The notes under the pieces were generated by a model. That model ran no database searches and was not told where the DNA came from. It worked only from the letters and a program-made list of their open reading frames with translations. 17,113 nucleotides of DNA from Gammaproteobacteria bacterium (GTDB taxonomy: Bacteria; Pseudomonadota; Gammaproteobacteria; Acidiferrobacterales; SZUA-150), in NCBI GenBank assembly GCA_029880755.1, contig JAOUNW010000026.1, positions 1-17,113 on the forward strand, in the 5' to 3' direction. Numbering within the stretch: the first letter of the stretch is position 1; every line of letters starts with the position of its first letter. Shown here piece after piece: positions 1-6,360 of this stretch. Made by a program: the position numbers and the translations under genes.

Positions 1-370
1 CCGAGCACTCATCTACGCCAACGGTTTCAACCTGCCAGCCCTGTTCAGACAAAGCCTGGGCGGTCTTGATCACAGATGAGTGCTCGGTGGCACCCACCAG
101 CAACCGGTTTACTTCCGGGATCTGTCCAACACCCTTTAACGCCAGATTGTTTGCTTCGGTGCCACCACTGGTAAAGACTACCTGACTTGGGTGAACTGCC
201 ACCAATTCTGCCACTTGCTCGCGGGCTTGCTCCAAGGCATGGCGCGCAGCACGTCCAAAGCGATGTTGACTGGAGGGATTTCCAAAATCGCTGCAAAAAA
301 ACGGCGACATCGCCTCGAAGACGGTTTTGTCCACAGGCGTTGTCGCGTTGTAGTCGAGGTAAACCGCCAT
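1..370 (-). CDS. iscS: Cysteine desulfurase, IscS/NifS family (N-terminal part, cut by window edge)
   Basis: This PLP enzyme removes sulfur from cysteine as a persulfide for Fe-S cluster and thio-cofactor assembly. About 123 N-terminal residues are visible; the 3' end lies beyond base 1. Supporting motifs are LDYNATTPVD near residues 5-14, FGNPSSQHRFGR at 29-40, SGGTEANNLAL at 68-78 (PLP phosphate contact) and TEH at 95-97, whose His would stack on the PLP ring. The catalytic Lys and Cys loop are outside the window. The ATG at 370 has a good AGGAG eight bases upstream and lies 35 bases after the iscR stop, so it should be co-transcribed with iscR. SGGTEANN and the short spacing after it look more like NifS or second-type desulfurases than E. 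coli-type IscS (SGATESDN), so the symbol rests on position beside iscR. Family assignment is firm; subtype is inference. Confidence 0.9.
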   Translation of the reverse strand, partial: MAVYLDYNATTPVDKTVFEAMSPFFCSDFGNPSSQHRFGRAARHALEQAREQVAELVAVHPSQVVFTSGGTEANNLALKGVGQIPEVNRLLVGATEHSSVIKTAQALSEQGWQVETVGVDECS

Positions 371-405
371 GACCCCAACTCCTGCTGGTTAACGGTAGTT
401 TGAGT

Positions 406-864
406 TTACTGCGAAAGCGCCAAACGCACACGACCCTCTTGGCGCGAGGCAACTTCCTGGACGATAGGTTGATTTACCAGATCACCCAGGGTGATACCGC
501 TCAGGAACTCATGGATTCGTTCACTTAATTCTTCCCAAAGCTCATGGGTGAGACAACGATCACCCCCTACGCAATCAGCCTTGCCTGCGCAGCGCCGGGC
601 GTCAATATTTTCGTTGATAGCCAAAATGATTTCTGCCACTGATATCTCGGAGGGCTCTTTCGATAAGGTATAACCCCCGCCAGGCCCGCGCACACTGTTG
701 ACCAATCCGGTTCGCCGCAGCTTTGCAAACAGTTGCTCCAGATAGGATAGGGAGATCCCCTGTCGCTGCGCAATATCCGCTAACGTGACTGCTCCCTGCC
801 CATACCGCAATCCCAGATCCAGCATGGCTGTTACCGCATAACGCCCTTTTGTTGTCAGCTTCAT
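406..864 (-). CDS. iscR: Fe-S cluster-responsive Rrf2 transcriptional regulator IscR
   Basis: IscR is a [2Fe-2S]-binding Rrf2-family regulator that represses its own isc operon when clusters are plentiful and controls other promoters in its apo form. The 152-residue protein begins MKLTTKGRYAV, has a winged-helix domain over about residues 1-65 (recognition helix near SLSYLEQLFAKLRR, wing VRGPGGGY), and ligates its cluster through C92, C98, C104 and H107 (spacing C-x5-C-x5-C-x2-H), the same positions as in E. coli IscR. The length is only slightly below the usual 160. The ATG at 864 has AGGTGG six bases upstream. It is the first gene of an isc-type unit running into a cysteine desulfurase, with its own promoter and a probable type 1 IscR site upstream, so negative autoregulation is expected. 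Confidence 0.96.
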   Translation of the reverse strand: MKLTTKGRYAVTAMLDLGLRYGQGAVTLADIAQRQGISLSYLEQLFAKLRRTGLVNSVRGPGGGYTLSKEPSEISVAEIILAINENIDARRCAGKADCVGGDRCLTHELWEELSERIHEFLSGITLGDLVNQPIVQEVASRQEGRVRLALSQ

Positions 865-901
865 TATCGACCACCTTTGCTTTGCAAAATTAATGATTAA
901 G

Positions 902-929
902 AGTCTACTTAACCAAGAAGTTTAGTCAA
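902..929 (-). promoter_or_regulatory. Probable sigma-70 promoter of iscR
   Basis: Reading the minus strand, TTGACT (924-929) is followed after 16 bases by TAGACT (902-907), giving a good -35 and a moderate -10. Transcription would begin near 895, leaving a leader of about 30 bases before the iscR ATG at 864. The match is by eye and has not been scored. Confidence 0.6.
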
Positions 930-933
930 CTAT
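909..933 (-). promoter_or_regulatory. Candidate type 1 IscR operator overlapping the iscR -35
   Basis: On the minus strand the site begins ATAGTTGACTAAA, which fits the left half of the type 1 IscR consensus (ATASYYGACTRWWW) almost perfectly. The right half is degenerate, showing TTGGTTAA where AGTCRRSTAT is expected. The site overlaps the -35 hexamer, as expected for repression by holo-IscR. Family knowledge supplies the consensus; occupancy is inferred. Confidence 0.5.
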
Positions 934-937
934 TGAT

Positions 938-969
938 GTCCCTGCCATATTCAGGGACTATTTTTTTTT
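938..969 (+). terminator. Hairpin plus T9 at the 3' end of cysE (terminator geometry on the plus strand)
   Basis: GTCCCTG (938-944) pairs with CAGGGAC (952-958) around a 7-base loop and is followed on the plus strand by TA and nine T residues (961-969). The hairpin contains the cysE stop codon (951-953), and the T-run is the A-run that encodes the C-terminal lysines of CysE. In the sense of cysE the hairpin has an A-tract before it and no T-tract after it, so it is better placed to stop transcription running antisense to cysE. Confidence 0.55.
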
Positions 970-1718
970 ATTTCCTCAAGATGAGACACGTCCAGCTCTG
1001 GAATCTCAACCGGCGATACTTCTATTCCACCCTTTTTAAGCGCCGCCACAATAATTTCCAGCTTTTGGTCGACACCATGCATGTGGTCCAGCAGGCAGTC
1101 CACGGCATGAGCAACGGGATCCGGCATATCCGGCGTCTGGCCATAGGCGTCAAAACCGATTTTTTTAGCCATGGCAGCCCTTTTTTCGTTTTTTTCCGCA
1201 TCAACCCGAACCACTACCCGGCCCGGGATACCCACCACAGTGGCCCCCGCCGGTACATCCTTAACCACGACGGAATTTGACCCGATTCGGGCACCCTCGC
1301 CGATATAGATCGGTCCCAGCACCTTGGCGCCGGCACCCACGACCACATTATTACCCAGGGTAGGATGGCGTTTTTCTTTCTGCCAACTGGTGCCCCCGAG
1401 TGTTACCCCATGATAAAGCGTGCAATCGTCACCGATTTCCGCTGTTTCGCCGATAACCACACCCATACCATGATCAATAAAGAACCGTTTACCAATCTTG
1501 GCACCAGGGTGAATTTCAATGCCGGTAATCCAGCGACCAAACTGTGACGACACTCGCGCCAGCCATTTGAGCCCCCAGCAGCACCACATACAGTGTGACA
1601 ATCGGTGTAGTGCCACCGCATGCAAACCGGGATAGGCTACTAAAATCTCCCAAAAAGACCGTGCCGCCGGATCGCGCCGCCGGATACTTTCTATATATAA
1701 GCGTAAATTCTGGAACAT
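951..1718 (-). CDS. cysE: Serine O-acetyltransferase CysE
   Basis: CysE transfers acetyl from acetyl-CoA to L-serine, giving O-acetylserine, the carbon acceptor for sulfide in cysteine synthesis in the cytoplasm. The 255-residue protein has a helical N-terminal domain to about residue 65, then a left-handed beta-helix of hexapeptide repeats (GIEIHPGAKIG, VVIGETAEIGDD, NNVVVGAGAKVLG, GEGARIGSNSVV). IDHGMGVV (H83) and KRHPTLG (H118) match the two active-site histidines of the family. The C-terminal tail beyond residue 170 is longer than in short CysE forms and ends in a lysine-rich segment encoded by an A9 tract. The ATG at 1718 has AGGA eight bases upstream. It follows trmJ by 42 bases and precedes iscR, so the cysteine supply gene sits directly beside the cysteine desulfurase unit. 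Confidence 0.95.
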   Translation of the reverse strand: MFQNLRLYIESIRRRDPAARSFWEILVAYPGLHAVALHRLSHCMWCCWGLKWLARVSSQFGRWITGIEIHPGAKIGKRFFIDHGMGVVIGETAEIGDDCTLYHGVTLGGTSWQKEKRHPTLGNNVVVGAGAKVLGPIYIGEGARIGSNSVVVKDVPAGATVVGIPGRVVVRVDAEKNEKRAAMAKKIGFDAYGQTPDMPDPVAHAVDCLLDHMHGVDQKLEIIVAALKKGGIEVSPVEIPELDVSHLEEIKKNSP

Positions 1719-1743
1719 GGGCGAATCCTAACAAAAACCGGGC

Positions 1744-1775
1744 ATTCCTGAGAGAGTCTATCAGGAATTTTTTTT
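1744..1775 (+). terminator. Hairpin plus T8 at the 3' end of trmJ (terminator geometry on the plus strand)
   Basis: ATTCCTGA (1744-1751) pairs with TCAGGAAT (1761-1768) around a 9-base loop, followed on the plus strand by T residues through 1775. The trmJ stop codon (1761-1763) is inside the 3' arm, and the T-run encodes the terminal lysines of TrmJ. In the trmJ sense the hairpin is followed by GCCCGG and then TTTTT, so weak termination or attenuation before cysE is also possible. Confidence 0.55.
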
Positions 1776-2522
1776 CTTAAGGTGCTGGATTGCTGTGAGT
1801 ATGCCCCGCAGGATATTCATTTCTCGTTCATCCACGTGCGCGCGGTTAAACAGGCGGTACAGGCGCCGCATCAGCTTCCTCGGGTGGTCGGCGTTTAAAA
1901 ACTCTATTTCGAGCAATACCTGCTCCAGATGCTCATAGAAATTTTGCATTTCCTCCTGCGTTGCCAGGCGAGCAGCTTTTTCCTGGGAGTTGTCATCTAC
2001 CTCAGCGCCCTGTGCCGCCAATCGGATTTCATAACTCATAATCTGCACCGCCGCTGCCAGATTCAGGGAAGAAAACATCGGATCTACGGGAATAGACACC
2101 ATATAATGACACCGATCCAACTCGGCATTGGTCAGACCGGTGCGTTCGCGCCCAAACACCAGGGCAACCTCACCATCTTTGGCTCCTGATATTAGTTGTT
2201 GAGCGCATGATTTCGGTGTCAGCACCGGCCAACCGATACGGCGTGCCCGGGCACTGGTACCAATCACCAACTGACAAGACTTCACGGCATCTTCCAAACT
2301 GTCGCACACCCGGGCATTCGCCAATAAGTCGTCGGCACCGGCTGCCCGGGATACAGCCTCAGCGCTGGGGTATTCCTTGGGTGACACCAAAACCAGTTGC
2401 GCCAACCCCATCGTCTTCATGGCCCTGGCTGTGGCACCGATGTTGCCTGGATGACTGGGACACACCAGAACAATCCGGATTCTTTCGGCGTCTATTTGAT
2501 CGAAACGGTTGCTCGTGGTCAT
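1761..2522 (-). CDS. trmJ: tRNA (cytidine/uridine-32-2'-O)-methyltransferase TrmJ
   Basis: This SPOUT-class enzyme uses S-adenosylmethionine to methylate the 2'-OH of nucleotide 32 in the anticodon loop of several tRNAs. The 253-residue protein carries the SpoU signatures in order: GNIGATARAMK at residues 26-36, FGRERTGLTN at 123-132, and IPVDPMFSSLNLAAAVQ at 144-160, which form the knotted cofactor site. The remaining ~90 residues are the variable C-terminal extension typical of TrmJ, ending in KKKNS. The ATG at 2522 lies divergent to suhB across 91 bases, the conserved trmJ/suhB arrangement of many gammaproteobacteria. No strong promoter is evident for trmJ. TrmJ is preferred over generic SpoU because of length and the suhB-trmJ-cysE-iscR order. 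Confidence 0.93.
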   Translation of the reverse strand: MTTSNRFDQIDAERIRIVLVCPSHPGNIGATARAMKTMGLAQLVLVSPKEYPSAEAVSRAAGADDLLANARVCDSLEDAVKSCQLVIGTSARARRIGWPVLTPKSCAQQLISGAKDGEVALVFGRERTGLTNAELDRCHYMVSIPVDPMFSSLNLAAAVQIMSYEIRLAAQGAEVDDNSQEKAARLATQEEMQNFYEHLEQVLLEIEFLNADHPRKLMRRLYRLFNRAHVDEREMNILRGILTAIQHLKKKNS

Positions 2523-2540
2523 GGTTCTGGTCTTATTTGC

Positions 2541-2569
2541 TTTTCCTCATGGGCCGACACCGCTACAAT
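2541..2569 (+). promoter_or_regulatory. Possible suhB promoter
   Basis: TACAAT (2564-2569) is a good -10 hexamer, with a weak TTTTCC (2541-2546) 17 bases upstream. This would give a leader of roughly 38 bases before the suhB ATG, which has AAGG about ten bases upstream. The weak -35 means activation or an alternative promoter cannot be excluded. Confidence 0.4.
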
Positions 2570-2613
2570 GCGCGGCCTCAACCCACTGATTTCTGATTTC
2601 AAGGCAAGATTAC

Positions 2614-3417
2614 ATGCATCCCTTGTTAAATACAGCCATAAAAGCGGCACGCCGGGCAGGTTCCATCATACAACGCTACGCCAATCAACTGGAGCGTCTT
2701 ACCGTTGAAAGCAAGGGCCGCAACGATTTCGTTACTGAAGTCGATCGCACCGCGGAACAGGAAATCATTGCGATAATTCGCAGCACCTATCCTGATCACG
2801 CCATTCTTGCGGAAGAAAGCGGCGAGGCTGGGGTCAGTGACTACCAATGGATTATCGACCCCCTTGATGGCACAACCAACTTTCTACACGGCTACCCTCA
2901 ATATTCCGTCTCCATCGGTATTAAACGCAAAGACAAACTGGATCAAGCCGTCGTATTCGACCCTGTGCGTAACGAACTGTTTACAGCATCCCGCGGGAAC
3001 GGCGCTCACTTGAACGACCGTCGTATTCGGGTCAGTAAAGTAAGCAAATTTGACATGGCTCTGATCGGCACGGGCTTTCCGTTCAAGTCGCATGAAAACC
3101 TGGAAATATGGATCAAGAGTTTCCGTGAAATTATTATCCGCAGCAGCGGCGTAAGACGTGCCGGTTCCGCTGCCCTGGATCTGGCTCACGTTGCCTGCGG
3201 TCGCCTGGATGGATTCTGGGAAATAGGTCTCAACCCCTGGGATATGGCGGCCGGTTGTCTGCTCATCGAGGAAGCCGGCGGATTGGTAAGCGAAATGTCA
3301 GGCGACATTAATTTTCTTGAGACCGGCAATGTCCTTGCCGGCAATCCCAAGGTTCATGAAATCATGCTATCGCTAATCAAGCCGCAGTTACCCACCGACT
3401 GGGAAAATAGAAAATAA
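2614..3417 (+). CDS. suhB: Inositol-1-monophosphatase family protein SuhB
   Basis: SuhB is a Mg2+-dependent inositol monophosphatase-fold protein. In E. coli it also joins the ribosomal RNA transcription antitermination complex. The 267-residue protein has metal-site motifs LAEESGE at 65-71, IDPLDGTTNF at 81-90 (D82 and D85) and NPWDMAAGCLLIEEAGG at 208-224 (D210), all intact, and the length equals E. coli SuhB. The start is an ATG with a modest AAGG upstream. It diverges from trmJ, and its stop lies one base from the stop of the convergent rimB-rimK gene, with no terminator hairpin visible between them. Enzyme family is certain; the antitermination role is transferred from E. coli and not tested here. 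Confidence 0.95.
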   Translation: MHPLLNTAIKAARRAGSIIQRYANQLERLTVESKGRNDFVTEVDRTAEQEIIAIIRSTYPDHAILAEESGEAGVSDYQWIIDPLDGTTNFLHGYPQYSVSIGIKRKDKLDQAVVFDPVRNELFTASRGNGAHLNDRRIRVSKVSKFDMALIGTGFPFKSHENLEIWIKSFREIIIRSSGVRRAGSAALDLAHVACGRLDGFWEIGLNPWDMAAGCLLIEEAGGLVSEMSGDINFLETGNVLAGNPKVHEIMLSLIKPQLPTDWENRK

Positions 3418-3418
3418 A

Positions 3419-4873
3419 CTAGTTGCCTGCTACTGATTCGTAAACAGGTACACTATTTACCGCTAACTCCCGTTGCCAGCCAAGTTTTTTCTCAATAGAG
3501 GCGATCATGGCGCCGGCAATATCTTTGCCTGTTGCCGTTTCTATACCTTCGAGCCCGGGAGAGGAATTAACCTCCAACAACAATGGTCCTTTGCGCGAGC
3601 GAATAATATCAACCCCTGCTACCCTTAAACCAAGTATCTTGGTTGCCTTGATCGCCATTCTCTTTTCTTCCGGTGTAATTTTTATCACACTGCTGGATCC
3701 GCCCTGATGAATATTGGCGCGGAACTCTCCAGGTGCCGCTTCTCTCTGAATTGCCGCCACCACCTTGCCATCAATAACAAAGCAGCGCAGATCGCGATTT
3801 TCCGCCTCCTTAATAAATTCCTGTACCAGCAAGTTGGCACGCAGGGCCTTAAACGCATTAATCACACTGTCCGCCGCTTTTTTTGTTTCCGCCAGCACCA
3901 CTCCACGGCCCTGAGTGCCTTCCAACAGTTTAACGATCAGCGGTGCGCCCCCTACCATATCGATAAGATCGTTAGTATCAATCGGAGAATTGGCGAAGCC
4001 TGTAACCGGTATGTCGAGCCCGCTCTTCAATAACAACTGCAATGAAAACAATTTGTCTCGTGATTGACTAATCGCAGTAGATGAATTCATGGTGTAAATG
4101 CCAAGACTTTCGAACTGCCTGGCCAGTGCACAACCGTAGAAAGTTAAACTGGGTTTTATTCTGGTTATGACCGCATCCAGATCATTAAGAATTCGTCCTC
4201 CCCGATAGTGCACTTCCGGTGTCTCTGCATCGAGCTTTATGTAACAGTGTTTGATGTTGACGAAGAACATTTCATGTCCCCGTTCATCGCCGGCTTCCAT
4301 GATCCGCTGGTTGCTATACAGATCAGGATTACTTGCCAACAATCCTATCTTCAATCCACTTCTTCGTGTCTCCGTGCTGCCATAAGACTGATCAATCTGT
4401 TTCTCCGTAATCTGTCCCAAACAAAAGCTCGAAGCAGGATCGACCAGCATGCGCCCGCTCATGGCTTCCCGTCCCAACAACATCCGGTATCCCATAGAGT
4501 CGCGATTGGCCAGGGTAATTTCGATATCCCATGAGTTATCGCCGATCACTACAGGAATCTTGATCACATAACGTTTTTCACTAAACCCACTGGAACTCTT
4601 GACAACACGCCTGTCAACAACAGGCGCTTCACAGCGTACAACCGCTCGCCGGTTATTTTGCAACGGATGCACTTCAAAACTAATCCAGGAGATATCATTC
4701 CTTTTGAAGGGTTGAATATTAAAGGCATGAATCGATGATGTCTTGGCACCGGAATCAACGCGCGCCTTGATGGCAGGAATACCAATAGTAGGCAATGCAC
4801 ACCATTCCTGACTGCCTACGACTACCTTATCTTTGATGTTTTGTTTTTTCACTGGCACCGACGGGATAACCAA
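3419..4873 (-). CDS. rimK: RimB-RimK fusion: retropepsin-like 'zinc protease' domain joined to S6-type glutamate ligase
   Basis: The 484-residue protein joins two modules. Residues about 15-160 match the RimB family (annotated as ATP-dependent zinc protease, PF05618), with ARVDSGAKTSSIHA at 37-50 (D40-S41-G42, a retropepsin-like active-site turn) and YRMLLGREAM at 129-138. Residues about 174-470 match RimK over its whole length, including EVHYRGGRILNDLDAVITRI, the ATP-grasp segment DMVGGAPLIVKLLEGTQG (305-322) and GPLLLEVNSSPGLEGIE (429-445). RimK adds glutamates to the C-terminus of ribosomal protein S6; RimB is its usual separate partner. The listed start is TTG; GTG codons at 4858 and 4852 are better candidates by domain alignment, and none has a clear Shine-Dalgarno. 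It lies 26 bases after the tyrosine phosphatase, as last gene of the envelope run. Domain calls are firm; substrate is inference. Confidence 0.9.
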   Translation of the reverse strand: MVIPSVPVKKQNIKDKVVVGSQEWCALPTIGIPAIKARVDSGAKTSSIHAFNIQPFKRNDISWISFEVHPLQNNRRAVVRCEAPVVDRRVVKSSSGFSEKRYVIKIPVVIGDNSWDIEITLANRDSMGYRMLLGREAMSGRMLVDPASSFCLGQITEKQIDQSYGSTETRRSGLKIGLLASNPDLYSNQRIMEAGDERGHEMFFVNIKHCYIKLDAETPEVHYRGGRILNDLDAVITRIKPSLTFYGCALARQFESLGIYTMNSSTAISQSRDKLFSLQLLLKSGLDIPVTGFANSPIDTNDLIDMVGGAPLIVKLLEGTQGRGVVLAETKKAADSVINAFKALRANLLVQEFIKEAENRDLRCFVIDGKVVAAIQREAAPGEFRANIHQGGSSSVIKITPEEKRMAIKATKILGLRVAGVDIIRSRKGPLLLEVNSSPGLEGIETATGKDIAGAMIASIEKKLGWQRELAVNSVPVYESVAGN

Positions 4874-4899
4874 ATAGAGAACAAGTACATGACATTGTC

Positions 4900-5382
4900 T
4901 TAGCGCAACCCATGCCGCTTAAATATATCCTGCAGTAATCCTGAAGAGGCATCTTCAATCATATCCAACACCCGATCGAAGCCGCCCATGCCACCAAAAT
5001 AGGGATCAGGCACCTCTTCTTCCTGTCGTTCCGATGCATAACTCATAAATAACTCAATCTTTTGTTCCAGACCTTCCGGGCAGATGGACAACAGGTTCTC
5101 ATAGTTCTCCCTGTCCATCGCCAGGATGTAATCAAATCTTTCGATATCGTCCGACAAAACCTTTCTGCCGCGCAACATGCTCATATCAATCCCGCGCATT
5201 GCGGCGGCCTGTTGTGATCGTGGGTCTGGCGGCTCCCCAACATGATAGGCATGCGTTCCCGCCGAATCTATTTCAATATGTTGCGTACATCCCTCTCTCT
5301 CAACGAGCGCTCGAAAAACACCTTCCGCTGTGGGTGAACGACATATGTTACCCATACAGACAAACAATACTTTTACTGCCAT
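4900..5382 (-). CDS. Low-molecular-weight protein tyrosine phosphatase
   Basis: This cytoplasmic phosphatase removes phosphate from phosphotyrosine, in other bacteria often opposite a tyrosine autokinase controlling capsule or exopolysaccharide. The 160-residue protein begins MAVKVLFVCMGNICRSPTAEG; C9-(x5)-R15-S16 is the phosphate-binding P-loop and EEVPDPYFGG near residues 125-134 carries the general acid Asp. I start it at 5382 because the P-loop normally lies within the first ten residues; the frame stays open upstream to 5703 inside kdsB, but that extra sequence has no homology and is a kdsB shadow. It follows kdsB by 31 bases. A phosphatase gene beside kdsB is also known in Pseudomonas. 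No kinase partner is in the window, so the substrate is unknown. Confidence 0.93.
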   Translation of the reverse strand: MAVKVLFVCMGNICRSPTAEGVFRALVEREGCTQHIEIDSAGTHAYHVGEPPDPRSQQAAAMRGIDMSMLRGRKVLSDDIERFDYILAMDRENYENLLSICPEGLEQKIELFMSYASERQEEEVPDPYFGGMGGFDRVLDMIEDASSGLLQDIFKRHGLR

Positions 5383-5413
5383 ACCTTCATTCCGATTACT
5401 GTTCAAAAAGCCA

Positions 5414-6169
5414 CTAATTGTTACCCTGCCTGCCTTTAAAAAAGCGCCTGACACGCTCAAGGTCTTCCGGTGTATCCACACCCGCCTCTGGCAACGAGTC
5501 GGACTGGCATACCATAATCTTTTCTCCATGCCACAATACCCGCAATTGCTCCAATCGCTCCACCTCCTCAAGGGGACACACCGGCCAGGAAGCATAACGC
5601 GAAACAAATCCCGCTCGATACGCATATAGTCCAATATGCCGAAGCGCTGCAACAGCTCTGCCGGTTCCGCCCATGATATCTCTGTGCCAAGGAATTGGCG
5701 CACGGCTGAAATACAGAGCGCGATGGTTCTTATCCAGCACCACCTTTACCACATTGGGGTTAGTCATAGTCTCCATGTCATCAAAGGCATGACAAGCTGT
5801 TGCCATAACTGCATCATTATTGCTTTCAAGCATTCGGGCAACCTGCTTAACAAGGCCGGGAGGCATCATTGGTTCATCCCCCTGTAAATTTATAATCACT
5901 TCTTCCTCACCCAAACCTAGAATGGCTATGGCCTCGGCAATACGATCGGTGCCAGATTGATGACTGGAAGACGTGATGCATGTCCTGCCGCCGAATTCTT
6001 CAACGACTTTTTTTATGCGCTCATCATCGGTAGCAACTACCACCATGTCGGCACCCGTCTGAAGGGCGCAATCATAGACACGCTGGATCAGGGGTTTGCC
6101 AGCAATATCGGCCAACGGTTTACCCGGCAAACGGGAAGAATCATAACGGGCAGGAATGATAATAACCAT
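5414..6169 (-). CDS. kdsB: 3-deoxy-manno-octulosonate cytidylyltransferase KdsB
   Basis: KdsB activates Kdo with CTP to CMP-Kdo, the donor for the first inner-core sugars of lipopolysaccharide, in the cytoplasm. The 251-residue protein opens with the nucleotidyltransferase signature IIIPARYDSSRLPGKPL (3-19), followed by VATDDERI (45-52), INLQGDEPMMP with the metal ligand D98, and YFSRAPIPWHRD in the middle. Length matches the family. The ATG at 6169 has GGAAAC just upstream and is 11 bases after the trm112-like gene, so the two are translationally close. It sits in one run with lpxK and msbA, all acting on LPS. Confidence 0.96.
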   Translation of the reverse strand: MVIIIPARYDSSRLPGKPLADIAGKPLIQRVYDCALQTGADMVVVATDDERIKKVVEEFGGRTCITSSSHQSGTDRIAEAIAILGLGEEEVIINLQGDEPMMPPGLVKQVARMLESNNDAVMATACHAFDDMETMTNPNVVKVVLDKNHRALYFSRAPIPWHRDIMGGTGRAVAALRHIGLYAYRAGFVSRYASWPVCPLEEVERLEQLRVLWHGEKIMVCQSDSLPEAGVDTPEDLERVRRFFKGRQGNN

Positions 6170-6180
6170 GAAGTTTCCGG

Positions 6181-6360
6181 CTACGGCAGCTCTTCTTCAG
6201 CTAACTGTCTGGCTTCATCCTCCAGCATTACCGGAATATCATCGCGAATCGGAAAAGCAAGACGGTCCGCCTTGCAAATCAACTCAGCATTTTTTTTATC
6301 GTAGACTAATGGACCCTTACATAATGGGCACACAAGAATATCCAGCAGTTTTTTATCCAC
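6181..6360 (-). CDS. Trm112/YcaR family small zinc-ribbon-like protein
   Basis: This 59-residue protein starts at GTG (6360) and reads MDKKLLDILVCPLCKGPLVYD..., ending in EEEL P before TAG at 6181. C11 and C14 form the CPLC knuckle, C29 follows in LICKADRLAFPI, and the IRDDIPVML segment is the family hallmark (residues about 37-45). Proteins of this family resemble the Trm112 methyltransferase partner, but the bacterial role is not settled. Its start overlaps the lpxK stop by eight bases and it ends 11 bases before kdsB, the conserved lpxK-ycaR-kdsB arrangement of proteobacteria. An A8 run encodes residues near 22-24, a possible slippage point. Identification is strong despite the small size. 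Confidence 0.92.
   Translation of the reverse strand: MDKKLLDILVCPLCKGPLVYDKKNAELICKADRLAFPIRDDIPVMLEDEARQLAEEELP

Noticed and set aside
45..452. 135-residue open frame on the minus strand overlapping the desulfurase and iscR
   Set aside because: It is a shadow frame; the desulfurase frame (1-370) has clear PLP-enzyme motifs and iscR occupies 406-864.
5383..5703. Upstream extension of the tyrosine phosphatase frame to 5703
   Set aside because: The extra residues are a shadow of kdsB, and the P-loop must lie near the N-terminus in this family; ATG 5382 is the proper start.
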